From: Thermus caliditerrae
Lineage (GTDB): Bacteria > Deinococcota > Deinococci > Deinococcales > Thermaceae
Assembly: GCF_021462525.1 (NCBI RefSeq)
Contig: NZ_JAKEDT010000007.1
Location: 20,937-83,213, forward strand
Reading direction: 5' to 3'
Length of the DNA stretch: 62,277 nt
The notes under the pieces are model-generated. The model had not been told where the DNA came from. It worked only from the letters and a program-made list of their open reading frames with translations, and searched no databases. A program made the position numbers and the translations under genes. Below, in pieces: positions 39,858 to 54,677 of the stretch. The first letter of the stretch is position 1, and every line of letters begins with the position of its first letter.

Positions 39858-41330
39858 ATGAGACGCCTTCTCCTCCTCAGCTTCCTGGCCTTTCTTCCCT
39901 TGGGCCTCGGCCAGAACCTTCTGCCCGCCGGGGTCTTCGGCTTGACCTTTCGCGAGGAAGGAGGAGCTTGGGTGTATGAGGGGGCAGGCGTACGGCTGGC
40001 GTACGTGCCGGGGGTGGGATGGGCGGAGCCTGCCGATCCCTCCCTACCGCCCCCTAGCGGAGAGCTCCTGCCCCTGCAAGCCCTGAAGGCCCTGGGGTAC
40101 TTCCAGGTCCCAGAAGCCGGGACCCGCTTCGGGTCCCAGGGCCGGGCCTTCCGGGTAGTCCTGGACCTCCCCACCCCCTACCCAGGTCCCCCCCAGGAAG
40201 CGCAGGGGCAGGAACGCCTTACCCTTCTCCTCCCCTACCTGGCCCCGGAGGTCCTCCAGGCCCCCTGGCCCCAGGGCCTGCGGGCAGGGGTGCGCCTCCT
40301 CCCCCAGGGAACTGAGCTTCGCCTCGAGGCCCCAGGCCGGCTCCTCCGCCACCGCCTCTTCCCCCTCCAGGACCCCCCCAGGCTGGTTCTGGACCTCTAC
40401 CTCCTGGCTCCCGAGGTGGAGGAGGCCCTGGCCCCCGGGGTGCACTACAAGGAGGTCTGGGCCTTCGCCCCCGATCCCCTCAGGCTCTACCTGGTGGAGG
40501 CCACCGAAGGCCGCCTCCTGCCCGTGGGGAAGCCCGGGGTACGGGACCTGCCCAAGAACCTGGCCCCGGGGGCCCTGGCGGTCTTAAACGGGGGCTACTT
40601 CGACCCCAAGACGGGCACCCCCATCGGGCTCTGGGTGCAGGACGGGGTCACCGTCGCCTACCCCTTTGGCCGGGTGGCCCTCATGTGGGAGGGCTTCCGC
40701 TTCTTCCTGGACTTCCCCCGCTTTGAGGCGGTGGTGCGGGGGCCCCAGGGGGAGCGGGTGCGGGTGGGGGTGAACGCCTCCCGCGCCCGCTTCACCGCCC
40801 ACACCGTTCCCGGTCCCGTGGGGCGGGAGGGGGAGGAGGTGGCCCTGGTGCGGGGGGACCGGGTGGAAGCCATCCTGCCCGCTCCCCAGGACCTCCCTCC
40901 TGGGGCCTGGGCCCTCAGCTTTCCCCAAGGATCCCCACCCTTTCCCTTGCGACCCGGGGATCCTTTGAGCCTCTACGGCCGCCTAGACCCCCCCTTCGCC
41001 TACGCTTTGGAAGGCGGGCCTCTCCTGGTGCGGGAAGGCCAGTACGCCTTCGATCCTATGCGAGAGAACTTCAAGGACCTGAGGCCCCTCCAGGCGGTGG
41101 CCCCCCAGGCGGCGGTGGCCTGGACCCGGGAGGGCAGGCTTTGGCTTTTGGTCTCCGAGCCCACCACCCCCGGGGTTTTGGCCCGGGCCCTCCTCTCCTT
41201 GGGGGCCTGGAACGCCCTCAGGATGGACGGGGGAGGCTCGGCCCAGCTTTGGGTTCAGGGGAGGCTGCGAAGCCCGTACCAAGGCTCCCCCAGGCCGGTG
41301 GTGAGCGCCTTGGCCCTTTACGCCCCCTAA
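39858..41330 (+). CDS. Exported phosphodiester glycosidase-family (NAGPA/DUF2233) protein
   Basis: A 490-residue exported protein with signal peptide MRRLLLLSFLAFLPLGLGQ. The N-terminal half (about 20-185) may form substrate-binding domains; the C-terminal half is the NAGPA-like domain, with AVLNGGYFDPKTGTPIGLWVQDG near residue 238, YALEGGPLLVREG and the final RMDGGGSAQLWVQGRL. Relatives uncover phosphodiester-linked sugars or act on cell-wall polymers. GGGGAG lies directly before the ATG at 39858. It lies 50 bp after rtcB and is convergent with pyk. The substrate is unknown. Confidence 0.8.
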   Translation: MRRLLLLSFLAFLPLGLGQNLLPAGVFGLTFREEGGAWVYEGAGVRLAYVPGVGWAEPADPSLPPPSGELLPLQALKALGYFQVPEAGTRFGSQGRAFRVVLDLPTPYPGPPQEAQGQERLTLLLPYLAPEVLQAPWPQGLRAGVRLLPQGTELRLEAPGRLLRHRLFPLQDPPRLVLDLYLLAPEVEEALAPGVHYKEVWAFAPDPLRLYLVEATEGRLLPVGKPGVRDLPKNLAPGALAVLNGGYFDPKTGTPIGLWVQDGVTVAYPFGRVALMWEGFRFFLDFPRFEAVVRGPQGERVRVGVNASRARFTAHTVPGPVGREGEEVALVRGDRVEAILPAPQDLPPGAWALSFPQGSPPFPLRPGDPLSLYGRLDPPFAYALEGGPLLVREGQYAFDPMRENFKDLRPLQAVAPQAAVAWTREGRLWLLVSEPTTPGVLARALLSLGAWNALRMDGGGSAQLWVQGRLRSPYQGSPRPVVSALALYAP

Positions 41331-41395
41331 AGGGCGCCTCCTCCCGCGGGAGGGCTCACGCCGAGATTGGGCTTGCAAAAAGGCATTACCGGGGC

Positions 41396-41422
41396 CCCCA
41401 CCCTGGCCCTGCCAGGGTGGGG
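41396..41422. terminator. Strong 12-bp hairpin between the NAGPA-like gene and pyk
   Basis: CCCCACCCTGGC (41396-41407) pairs perfectly with GCCAGGGTGGGG (41411-41422) around a CCT loop, just beyond the pyk stop codon. It lies between convergent genes with no T-tract, so it could stop or protect both messages. Confidence 0.7.
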
Positions 41423-41427
41423 TGGTA

Positions 41428-44152
<2,725 letters not shown>

Positions 44153-45277
44153 TTACACCCTAAGGGGCACCACCACCGCCTGGTACCCCTCCCCCTCGCC
44201 CACGGGACGCACCAAGCTGGGGCTTGTGGGCCCAGAAAGCAGCAGGCTGGCCTGGCCGGAAAGGGGTCCGAAGGCCTCCAGGAGGTAGCGGGCGTTGTAG
44301 GCCACCGCCAAGGGAGTGCCCTCGAGGCGCACCGGGAGCTCCTCCTGGCCCTTGCCATAATCCCCCTCAGCGGTGAGGAGCACCCGATCGTCCTGGAAAA
44401 AGAGGTCCACCCGGTGGTTCTGGCGGTCGGCCAAAACGCTCACCCGGCGAAGGCTTTCCCGGAAAGCCTCCACCTCCAAGGTGGCCTTCAGGGGGAAGTC
44501 CTTGGGGATGACCCGCTCGTAGTCTGGGAACTCCCCTTCCATGAGCTTGACCGCCATGCGGAGCTGCCCCACCCCCTCACGGCTCACCGCCAGTCCCAGG
44601 GTTCCCTGGCCAAGGGCCACCACCACCGGCCCCTCCCCCACGCTCTTGAGAACCCGGGTGAGCTCGTCCACGCTCCTGGCCGGGACCACCACCTTCTTCT
44701 GGAAGGGTTGGGGGCTCTTCAGGTCGTAGAGGGCCAGGCGGTAGCCGTCGGAGGCCACCGCGCGCACCCCCTTCTCCCCGAATTCCAGCTGCACCCCGCG
44801 GAAGATGGCCCGATATTCCTCGTTGCTGGCGGCGTAGCGCACGTGGGCAAGGGCTCGGAAGAGGTCCTCCGCGGAAAGGGTCGTCTGCAGGGGATAGGCA
44901 TCCGAGGGGGCCTCCGGGCTGGGGAAGAGGAGCTCGGGGTAGCCTTCGGTGGGGGCCAGGCTGAGGCGGGTGCGGAAACGCCCCGAAGCCAGCTCCAGAT
45001 CCTGGCCCAAGCCCAACTCCACCAGGTCCCCGGGAAGGCTACGCACCAGCTGGAAGAAGGGTTGGGCTGGCACCAGATAGCGGCCCTGGCCCTGGACATC
45101 GGCAAGAAGGCGTACCTCCAAGTCGGCCTCCCCGTTGCTGCCGAAGAGCACCAAGGTGTCGGGAAGAACCGCTAGACCCAAGTACGTGAAGAGGGGGTTG
45201 GAGCTCCGGGAAGGAATGACCCTCTCTAAGAGGCCCAGTTGTTCTGCCAGGAGGTTCTTGGGAAAGCTTACGTTCAT
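44153..45277 (-). CDS. dnaN: DNA polymerase III beta subunit (sliding clamp)
   Basis: A 374-residue sliding clamp that encircles DNA and tethers the replicase and repair enzymes. Three similar clamp domains are evident: the first opens NVSFPKNLLAEQLGLLERVIPSRSSNPLFTYLGL, the second includes AEDLFRALAHVRYAASNEEYRAIFRGVQLEF, and the C-terminus ends YQAVVVPLRV after the GPTSPSLVRP loop. The ATG at 45277 follows GGAAGGTGG. It is divergent from dnaA across oriC and heads the dnaN-eno-pyk operon. Confidence 0.97.
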   Translation of the reverse strand: MNVSFPKNLLAEQLGLLERVIPSRSSNPLFTYLGLAVLPDTLVLFGSNGEADLEVRLLADVQGQGRYLVPAQPFFQLVRSLPGDLVELGLGQDLELASGRFRTRLSLAPTEGYPELLFPSPEAPSDAYPLQTTLSAEDLFRALAHVRYAASNEEYRAIFRGVQLEFGEKGVRAVASDGYRLALYDLKSPQPFQKKVVVPARSVDELTRVLKSVGEGPVVVALGQGTLGLAVSREGVGQLRMAVKLMEGEFPDYERVIPKDFPLKATLEVEAFRESLRRVSVLADRQNHRVDLFFQDDRVLLTAEGDYGKGQEELPVRLEGTPLAVAYNARYLLEAFGPLSGQASLLLSGPTSPSLVRPVGEGEGYQAVVVPLRV

Positions 45278-45574
45278 TCTACCACCTTCCTTTTTACTGC
45301 TTCTAAGGACTCTTAAAAGATTTAAAAAGATAGTAGCCATAGTAATAGGGGCTGTGGATATGTGGATAAGGGGGCAAAAATAGCGTGTGGGAGAGAAAAA
45401 GGCCTGTGGATAACTCCTGTGGATAACCCGCTTTTCCTTGTGGATAAGCTGTGGATAACTTGCCAGTTATCCACAGGCCCGCGGAACGGGTCAGTTGTCC
45501 ACAGGTTATCCACAAGGTTATCCACAGGCAAACCCCAGTTATCCACAGGGTTATCCACAGGTTATCCACAGGGG
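45278..45574. other. oriC: Chromosomal replication origin oriC with 13 DnaA boxes
   Basis: I count 13 DnaA boxes. Six read TGTGGATAA or near it on the plus strand at 45353 (final T variant), 45361, 45405, 45418, 45439 and 45450. Seven read TTATCCACA on the plus strand (minus orientation) at 45467, 45495 (TTGTCCACA variant), 45506, 45518, 45539, 45551 and 45562. The two groups face each other. Many spacings are 11-13 or 21 bp, close to one or two helical turns. An A/T-rich stretch lies at 45285-45350 on the dnaN side. The number agrees with the characterised T. thermophilus origin. Confidence 0.97.
45331..45369. promoter_or_regulatory. Basal unwinding element: DnaA-trios next to two DnaA boxes
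   Basis: Reading TAG TAG CCA TAG TAA TAG (45331-45348) in triplets, five of six match the DnaA-trio pattern 3'-(G/A)AT-5'. A GC spacer GGGC (45349-45352) and two nearly abutting DnaA boxes (45353, 45361) follow in the same order and strand as the Bacillus subtilis element. It marks where the strands probably first open. Confidence 0.7.
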
Positions 45575-46888
45575 TCATGTGAGGGCCTCCCTAAGGGATC
45601 GGAGGAGGGACTGGACTTCCCGATCGCTTTCTGAGAGCTCCTGAACTTTTTGGATGGCGTAGAGCACCGTGGTGTGGTCGCGGCCGCCGAAGAGCTGGCC
45701 GATCTCCGGCAGGGAGGACCGGGTGAGCTCCCGCACCAAGAACATGGCGATCTGCCGGGGGAGGACCACCTCCTTGCGCCTGCCCCCTCCTACCAGCTCC
45801 TCCGGGCGCAGGGCGAAGTGCTCCGCCACCTTGCGCACGATCTCCTGGGGGTCCACCTCCGTTTCCCGGGGGGCGAAGATGTCGGAAAGGGCTTTGGCCG
45901 CCACCGCGCGGGTGAGCTCCACGCCGTTTAAGGAGGCGTAGGCCACGGTGCGCATCAGGGCGCCTTCCAGCTCGCGGATGTTGGAGGTCACCTGGCGGGC
46001 GATGTACTCCAGCACCTCCTCGCTCACCCTCAGGCCCCGCTGCTCGGCGTTCATCTTGAGGATGGCGATGCGGGTTTCCAGGTCGGGGGGCTGGATGTCG
46101 GTGATGAGGCCCCACTCGAAACGGCTCCTGAGGCGGGCCTCGAGGGTGAGGATGTCCTTGGGGGGGCGGTCGGAGGAGAGGATGATCTGCTTGTGGGCCT
46201 CGTAAAGGGCGTTGAAGGTGTGGAAGAACTCCTCCTGGGTGCGCTCCTTGCCCGCAATGAACTGGATATCGTCCACCAGGAGGAGGTCCACGGAGCGGTA
46301 GCGCTCGCGGAACTCCGTCATGCGGTCCTCGCGGATGGCGTTGATGAGCTCGTTGGTGAAGGTCTCCGTGGACACGTACTCGATTTTAAGGTGGGGAAAA
46401 CGCTTGGCCACGGAGTGCCCCACGGCGTGCATGAGGTGGGTCTTGCCCAGGCCCACGCCCCCGTAGATGAAAAGGGGGTTGTAGGCCCGGCCTGGGGACT
46501 CGGCCACCGCTACTGCCGCCGCATGGGCCATGGAGTTGTTGGGCCCCACCACGAAGTTTTCGAAGGTGTACTTCGGGTTGAGCTTGGGTTGCGGGGCTTC
46601 CGCGCTGGGGGTGGTGTGAAAGATGTCCTCCTGCACGGGGGTGCCGGGGACCACCTTGAGCTCAAACCGCGGGGCTTGAGCCCCCAGGAGGCTGAGACCT
46701 TCTTGGATGAGCTCCGCATAGTGCTTGCGGATCCAGTCCAGGGCAAAGGAGGTGGGCACCGCCAGCTCCAGGACGCCCTCCTGGATGCCCAGGGGGCGTA
46801 TCCGCTCAAACCAGGTGTGGTACTCCACCTCGGTGATGTTGCGGCGGATGTGTTCCAAGACGTTTTGCCAAACGGCCTCGTGGGTCAA
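45575..46888 (-). CDS. dnaA: Chromosomal replication initiator DnaA
   Basis: A 437-residue AAA+ initiator. Domain I (1-75) starts with a [26 protein letters not shown] helix bundle; a short linker is domain II. Domain III has Walker [10 protein letters not shown] (143-151) and Walker [10 protein letters not shown] with D206-D207. Domain IV, the DNA-binding part, ends with [24 protein letters not shown] start at the TTG at 46888: it aligns with the T. thermophilus DnaA start MSHEAVWQ as I recall it and has GGGGGAG just upstream, while earlier in-frame codons lie in the promoter (TACAAT, 46921-46916). It is divergent from mnmG. Confidence 0.96.
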   Translation of the reverse strand: MTHEAVWQNVLEHIRRNITEVEYHTWFERIRPLGIQEGVLELAVPTSFALDWIRKHYAELIQEGLSLLGAQAPRFELKVVPGTPVQEDIFHTTPSAEAPQPKLNPKYTFENFVVGPNNSMAHAAAVAVAESPGRAYNPLFIYGGVGLGKTHLMHAVGHSVAKRFPHLKIEYVSTETFTNELINAIREDRMTEFRERYRSVDLLLVDDIQFIAGKERTQEEFFHTFNALYEAHKQIILSSDRPPKDILTLEARLRSRFEWGLITDIQPPDLETRIAILKMNAEQRGLRVSEEVLEYIARQVTSNIRELEGALMRTVAYASLNGVELTRAVAAKALSDIFAPRETEVDPQEIVRKVAEHFALRPEELVGGGRRKEVVLPRQIAMFLVRELTRSSLPEIGQLFGGRDHTTVLYAIQKVQELSESDREVQSLLRSLREALT

Positions 46889-46902
46889 GGCTCCCCCCCA
46901 GC

Positions 46903-46921
46903 GTTCCGGAGGAACATTGTA
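46903..46921 (-). promoter_or_regulatory. dnaA -10 box with adjoining inverted repeat
   Basis: On the minus strand TACAAT (46921-46916) is directly followed by GTTCC-N3-GGAAC (46915-46903), which would cover the transcription start. It is a candidate site for control of dnaA. A good -35 is not seen. Confidence 0.5.
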
Positions 46922-46952
46922 CGCCAGGCCCTCCGGTAAAGTGGAGGGTGGG

Positions 46953-50226
<3,274 letters not shown>

Positions 50227-50243
<17 letters not shown>

Positions 50244-51039
50244 CGGTCTGGGGAGGGGCCTCGAGGCCCTCCTGCCGAAGACGGCGGGGGCGGTGGTGCG
50301 CCTGCCCCTCGCCGCTATCCGTCCCAACGCCGCCCAGCCCCGCAAGCGCTTCTCCGAGGAGGGCTTGCAAGAGCTGGCGGCCTCCATTCGGGAAAAGGGC
50401 CTGCTCCAGCCGCTTTTGGTTCGGCCCAAAGGGGAAGCTTACGAGCTGGTGGCTGGGGAGCGGCGTTTCCGCGCCGCGGAGTTGGCGGGCCTCACGGAGG
50501 TGCCGGTGGTGGTCCGCGACCTCACCGACCAGGAGGCCTTGGAGCTGGCCCTGGTGGAGAACCTCCAGCGGGAGGACCTCTCCCCGGTGGAGGAGGCCCG
50601 GGGCTACCAGGCCCTGTTGGCCATGGGCCTTACCCAGGAGGAGGTGGCCCGGCGGGTGGGTAAGGCCCGCTCCACCGTGGCCAACGCCCTCAGGCTCTTG
50701 CAGCTTCCCGAAGAGGCGTTGGCGGCTTTGGAGGAGGGGCGCATCACCGCCGGGCACGCCCGGGCCATTTTGATGCTGGAGCCGGAGGACCGCCTCTTCG
50801 GACTTCAGCAGGTGCTGGAGAAGGGCCTTTCCGTGCGCCAGGCGGAAGCCCTGCGGGAGCGCCTGGTGCGGGAACGGGAGCGGAGCGCCAAGGAGCCCTC
50901 GCCCCTTGCCCTGGGCCTCTCGCGCCACCTGGGGATGCCCGTGCAGGTGGTGGGGGGCAAGCGGGGCAAGGTGGTCATCCGCTACCGCTCCTTGGAGGAG
51001 CTCGAGGCCCTGCTCCGCCGCCTGGGCTACCAGGAGTAG
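50227..51039 (+). CDS. parB: Chromosome partitioning protein ParB/Spo0J
   Basis: A 270-residue CTP-dependent DNA clamp. The N-terminal ParB box runs from [36 protein letters not shown], with [13 protein letters not shown] and [17 protein letters not shown]. The helix-turn-helix is [27 protein letters not shown] (about 138-163). The C-terminal part dimerises. It starts with GTG at 50227, 17 bp inside parA. ParB loads at parS and spreads; a perfect parS lies 1.6 kb downstream inside comEC. Confidence 0.94.
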
Positions 51040-53081
51040 CCAAAGAGGACGCGAACCGCCCCCTGCTGGTCGGTGCGGTAGACCCTTACCCCGCGGGTCA
51101 GGAGCCGCTCCCTCACCTCCGGATGGGGGTGCCCAAAGGGGTTCGACCCCACGCCGATCAAGGCGATGCGGGGCGCTACCCGCTGCAAAAGGGCTTCCGC
51201 GGTGCCTGTGCGGGAGCCGTGGTGGCTCACCTTCAGGACCACTACCCGCGGTGGGTCCAGGCGCTCCTCCACCCCCTGGGGCACATCCGCCAGGAGGAGG
51301 GCCTTGGGGCCGCCGAAGTCCAGGAGGAGGACCAGGCCGTCTTGGTCGTCATTTCCCGAAAGATGGGATGGCCAAAGCACCTCGAGGCGGCCCCTTCCCA
51401 CCCAGAGCCGGGTTCCCGCGCCCGGAATGAGGAGGGGCACCCCCCTTGCCTCCAGGGTCCGCACCAGGGGATGATCCCGGGGGAAAGCGGGGGAGAGGAG
51501 GGCGAGGCCGAGGGGCACCTCTTCCGCCACCTTGAGAAGCCCCCCGTAGTGGTCCGCGTCCGGATGCGTGGCCACCATCACCTCCAAGGCCTCCACCCCC
51601 AGGGCCCGTAGGGCCCGCACCAGCTTCTCCCCCTGCTCGGGCCGCCCCCCATCCACCAAAACCTCAGCCCCGCCCATCCGGGCCAAGAGGGCATCCCCTT
51701 GGCCCACGTCCAGGGCCCAGAGGTCCAGGGGCTTGGGCCAGGCAGCGAGGAGCCCCACCAGGAGGGGCAGGCTGGCCAGGACCAGGGCCCTTCGCCAGGG
51801 CCACACCCGGTGGAGGACCAGGAGGAGGGGCAGGAGGCCCAGGTAGTAGAGGGCGAACCCCGTTGGGCTCACTTCTCCCCAGCGCAGGAGGGGGCCCTGG
51901 CTGGCCAACCCCGCCAGGGCGAGGAGGGCCTGGACCAAGGGCTCCACCAGGGGGGCCAGGACGCCCCCGAGGAGGAGCTTGAGGAAGCCCAGGGGCACCA
52001 GAAGGGCCACCAGGGGGAGGGCCAGGAGGTTGGCCAGGGGGGAGAGAAGGGGCAGGAAGCCGAAGCGGTGGAGGAGAAGGGGGGCTAGGAAAGCCTGCGC
52101 CGCCACCGCGGCCAGGAGGCTTTCCAGGAAGTAGCCCCAGGCCCCTGGGGGCCGGGGCAGAGGGGAGAGGATCAGGGCGATCCCTAGGACTGCCAGGTGG
52201 GAGAGCTGGAAGCCCAGGCTCAAAAGGGTCTCGGGCCGGTGGAGGAGCTGGAGGAAAAGGGCTAGGCCTAAGGCCTGGAGCACTCCCGCGGCCCCCAGCC
52301 CCAGGAAGAGGCCGAGGAGGGAGAGCCCGGCCATGAGGCTGGCCCGGACCAGGGAGGGGCTGGGGCCGGCGAGCCAGAGGTAGAGGGGCAGGACGAGAAG
52401 CGCCAGCAGGTAGCGCCACCGCCCCAGGGGCCAAAGGAGGAGAACCATGCTTCCCACCAGGAAGCCCACGTGGAGCCCGGAAACGGCCAAGAGGTGGGCC
52501 AGGCCCGCTTTCTGGAATAGAGCGTAGCCTTCCTCCAGGCCCCTCTTGTCCCCAAGGGTGAGCCCCTCCATAACCTCCCGGCCTAAGGGGGAAAGCCCCT
52601 GGAGGAGGCGCTCCCGGAAGGGGGCCCGGGGATCGGGGAGGGGGGCTAGGGGCTCCGCCTGTTTCACGTGAAACACCCCCTTTACCCCCTGGGCCAGGAG
52701 CCAGGCCCTCTGGTCCAGCCCACCGGGGTTGCGCCGCCCCTCGGGCGGCCCCAGGTACCCCCGGAGGCGGTAGAGGCCGTCTTCCAGGGGCGGGTAGTGC
52801 CTAACCCAAAGCCGGTGCCCCTCCCATGGGGTGAAGCCTCCCTGGACGGCAAAGGTCCCCTCCAGCCGCAGGCCATAAGGGGGTTCCGGAGCGGGCCAGA
52901 GGGTACCCCGCAGGAGGACCAGGGCCAGCCCCAGCGCTAAGGGCCAACGAAAGAGGGGGAAAAGGGGAAGAGCGGTGAGGAGGACCCAGGGGGAGAGGAG
53001 GCCCCAGGCCCCAAGAAGCCCCCCAAGCCCCAGGCCCACCCCTGGGGCCAGGAGAGCAGGGGAAGACCGCGTGGCGTTCAT
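51027..53081 (-). CDS. comEC: DNA uptake channel ComEC/Rec2
   Basis: A 684-residue inner-membrane protein that passes single-stranded transforming DNA into the cell, fitting the high natural competence of Thermus. An N-terminal helix pair and OB-like region (about 1-150) precede the Competence domain with about ten helices (from [30 protein letters not shown]). The C-terminal metallo-beta-lactamase-like domain has [37 protein letters not shown] and [15 protein letters not shown]. It ends 13 bp inside parB (convergent) and follows comEA by 2 bp. A perfect parS site lies within its coding sequence. Confidence 0.93.
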   Translation of the reverse strand: MNATRSSPALLAPGVGLGLGGLLGAWGLLSPWVLLTALPLFPLFRWPLALGLALVLLRGTLWPAPEPPYGLRLEGTFAVQGGFTPWEGHRLWVRHYPPLEDGLYRLRGYLGPPEGRRNPGGLDQRAWLLAQGVKGVFHVKQAEPLAPLPDPRAPFRERLLQGLSPLGREVMEGLTLGDKRGLEEGYALFQKAGLAHLLAVSGLHVGFLVGSMVLLLWPLGRWRYLLALLVLPLYLWLAGPSPSLVRASLMAGLSLLGLFLGLGAAGVLQALGLALFLQLLHRPETLLSLGFQLSHLAVLGIALILSPLPRPPGAWGYFLESLLAAVAAQAFLAPLLLHRFGFLPLLSPLANLLALPLVALLVPLGFLKLLLGGVLAPLVEPLVQALLALAGLASQGPLLRWGEVSPTGFALYYLGLLPLLLVLHRVWPWRRALVLASLPLLVGLLAAWPKPLDLWALDVGQGDALLARMGGAEVLVDGGRPEQGEKLVRALRALGVEALEVMVATHPDADHYGGLLKVAEEVPLGLALLSPAFPRDHPLVRTLEARGVPLLIPGAGTRLWVGRGRLEVLWPSHLSGNDDQDGLVLLLDFGGPKALLLADVPQGVEERLDPPRVVVLKVSHHGSRTGTAEALLQRVAPRIALIGVGSNPFGHPHPEVRERLLTRGVRVYRTDQQGAVRVLFGYSW
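52660..52675. promoter_or_regulatory. parS: Perfect parS site inside comEC
   Basis: TGTTTCACGTGAAACA is an exact 16-bp match to the palindromic parS consensus bound by Spo0J/ParB. It lies in the comEC coding sequence about 1.6 kb past parB and 7 kb from oriC. Confidence 0.9.
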
Positions 53082-53083
53082 CC

Positions 53084-53392
53084 CTAAGGGCGCACGTAGG
53101 GCCTGAGGCGCTCCAGGGTGGCCGGCCCAATGCCCTTGACCCGCAGGAGGTCCTCCACCCGGGCGTAGGGCCTCCCTTCCACGATCCTCTGGGCCAGCAC
53201 AGGACCTACGCCGGGCAGTTCCATGAGCTCCTCGAGGCTCGCCCGGTTCAAGCTGATGGGCTCCGGGGCCGGGGGTTGGAAGCTGGCCTCCGCCAGGGTT
53301 TCCACCCGAACGGGTTGGGGTGTGGGGGCCAGCTTGGGCCAGAGGCTAAAAAGGGCCAGCAGGGCTACCGCGAGGAGGTAGCCGAGGACCAC
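53084..53392 (-). CDS. comEA: DNA-binding competence protein ComEA
   Basis: A 102-residue protein. One N-terminal membrane helix (VLGYLLAVALLALFSLW) anchors it, a short linker follows, and the last 55 residues are a tandem helix-hairpin-helix: LNRASLEELMELPGVGPVLAQRIVEGRPYARVEDLLRVKGIGPATLERLRPYV. It would bind incoming double-stranded DNA in the periplasm and pass it to ComEC, encoded 2 bp downstream. It starts with GTG at 53392, overlapping the preceding gene by 28 bp. Confidence 0.9.
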   Translation of the reverse strand: MVLGYLLAVALLALFSLWPKLAPTPQPVRVETLAEASFQPPAPEPISLNRASLEELMELPGVGPVLAQRIVEGRPYARVEDLLRVKGIGPATLERLRPYVRP

Positions 53393-54006
53393 TCCGTCAA
53401 GGCCAGGCCCAGCCCTCCCAGCGCCACCCCGGCCAGCACCCAGGGGTCGGCCCCGGGGTTCAGGGCCAAAAACCCCACCGTGTACCCCAGGGTGAGCAGG
53501 GAGAGCACTTTCAAGGCGAGGGCGAAAGGGTTTCGCCCCCTTTGGACGGGTTGCGGTGCGGGTGTGGGGGCGGGCTCAGGCTCCGGGGCCAGCTCCACCG
53601 AGGAGCGGGGTGGGGGGGCTTCCTCTTCCCAAACGGGAGGCTTGGCGGGTTTGGGGGGCGGGGCTGCCTCCTGCGTGGGGAGGGCGGCCCGGCCGGGGGG
53701 AGGGGGGGCGGTGGCTTTGCGGGCCCGGGTCACGTGGAGCTTGAGGCCCTCCAGGAAAGCCTTCAGTTCCTCCAAGGGAAAGGCCTTTAGGGGAATGAGC
53801 AAGGAGGCCTCCTCTCCCTGCACCGCGAGGGTACCAGCCTCCCCGCGCCCCACCCGCCGGATTCGGGCGAGCTCCAGGCGCTGCACGCCGCCCTCGTCCA
53901 CGAAGACCAGGTGGGTTTCGGTAACGGCAAGAAAACCGCCAGGGCCCTCCAGCTGGGCCAAAGCCCGCTCTCCCAGCTGGGAAAACGCCGCTTCATACTT
54001 GCCCAT
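53365..54006 (-). CDS. Protein with Pro-rich linker and two C-terminal membrane helices, upstream of comEA
   Basis: A 213-residue protein. The N-terminal 95 residues look like a small beta-rich, possibly PH-like domain (QLEGPGGFLAVTETHLVFVDEGGVQRLELARIRRVGRGEAGTLAV and a final helix LEELKAFLEGLKLHV). A Pro/Ala/Glu-rich linker follows (about 98-160), then two hydrophobic helices (ALALKVLSLLTLGYTVGFLAL, WVLAGVALGGLGLALTEW). I recognise no named family. A minus-strand TACAAT (54018-54013) lies 6 nt before the ATG at 54006. Its overlap with comEA suggests co-expression with the competence genes. Confidence 0.6.
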   Translation of the reverse strand: MGKYEAAFSQLGERALAQLEGPGGFLAVTETHLVFVDEGGVQRLELARIRRVGRGEAGTLAVQGEEASLLIPLKAFPLEELKAFLEGLKLHVTRARKATAPPPPGRAALPTQEAAPPPKPAKPPVWEEEAPPPRSSVELAPEPEPAPTPAPQPVQRGRNPFALALKVLSLLTLGYTVGFLALNPGADPWVLAGVALGGLGLALTEWSSATSSR

Positions 54007-54028
54007 GGCCCCATTGTATACTCCCCCC
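54007..54028. promoter_or_regulatory. 22-bp divergent promoter with overlapping -10 boxes (membrane protein / GDPD)
   Basis: The plus-strand TATACT (54017-54022) and minus-strand TACAAT (54018-54013) share 2 bp. Exactly 6 nt separate each from its start codon, ATG on the left and GTG on the right. The geometry equals that at 5607-5628. Confidence 0.65.
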
Positions 54029-54667
54029 GTGCTCTTACGCCTGGGCCACCGCGGCTTTGCCCGCTCCGTTCGGGAGAACACCCTGGAGTCGTTTAGGAGG
54101 GCTTTGGAGGCCGGCTTGGATGGGTTTGAGCTGGACGTGCACCTGACCCGGGACGGGGTTCTCGTGCTCCACCACGACTTCACCCTGGAGGGCGTTCCCC
54201 TAAGGGAGCTCAGCCGCCGTGAACTTCCCGCCTTCATTCCCACCCTGGAAGAGGTGCTGAAGGCCTTTCCCACCGCTTGGATCAACGTGGAGCTCAAAAG
54301 CCTGCCCCCGGAAACCGACGGGCGGGAGGAGGCTTTGGCCCGGCTTCTGGTCCGCTACCCCTTGGAGCGCCTTTGGGTGAGCTCTTTTGATCCGCTGGCC
54401 CTGGTGCGCCTCCGTAGGCTCGGCGTGAGGCCGTTGGGGCTGCTTTATGAGAAGCCGGAGGCCGAGGAGCTGGCTTCCTGCCTGGGGGTGGAGTGGGTTC
54501 ACCCGGAAGCTTCCCTGCTCACGGCGGAAAGGGTCCGCACCTTGAAGGCCCGCTACCGGGTTCTGGCCTGGACGGTGAACGACCGGGCGCGCGCCCAGGC
54601 CCTGGCCGCCTGGGGGGTGGAGGCCCTCATCACGGACTTCCCGGAAGTCCTTGCTCCTCCCCTATAA
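54029..54667 (+). CDS. Glycerophosphodiester phosphodiesterase
   Basis: A 212-residue cytoplasmic enzyme releasing glycerol 3-phosphate from glycerophosphodiesters. The catalytic and metal residues are seen in LGHRGFARSVRENTLESFRRAL (H7, R8, E16, N17), DGFELDVHLTRDGVLVLHHD (E34, D36, H49) and the Glu of INVELKSLP. TIM-barrel length is typical. It starts leaderless with GTG at 54029, 6 nt after TATACT. It lacks a signal peptide, so it is the intracellular UgpQ type. The pyrophosphatase gene follows with its own -10 box. Confidence 0.88.
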   Translation: MLLRLGHRGFARSVRENTLESFRRALEAGLDGFELDVHLTRDGVLVLHHDFTLEGVPLRELSRRELPAFIPTLEEVLKAFPTAWINVELKSLPPETDGREEALARLLVRYPLERLWVSSFDPLALVRLRRLGVRPLGLLYEKPEAEELASCLGVEWVHPEASLLTAERVRTLKARYRVLAWTVNDRARAQALAAWGVEALITDFPEVLAPPL

Positions 54668-54668
54668 T
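54663..54668 (+). promoter_or_regulatory. -10 box of ppa
   Basis: A perfect TATAAT lies 9 nt before the ppa ATG, within and just past the GDPD stop codon. No clear -35 is visible. Confidence 0.55.
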
Positions 54669-54677
54669 GGGGGGGCT

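Noticed and set aside
41340-41353. Palindrome CCTCCCGCGGGAGG after the NAGPA-like gene as a terminator
   Set aside because: No loop and no T-tract; the 12-bp hairpin 43 bp further on is the better candidate.
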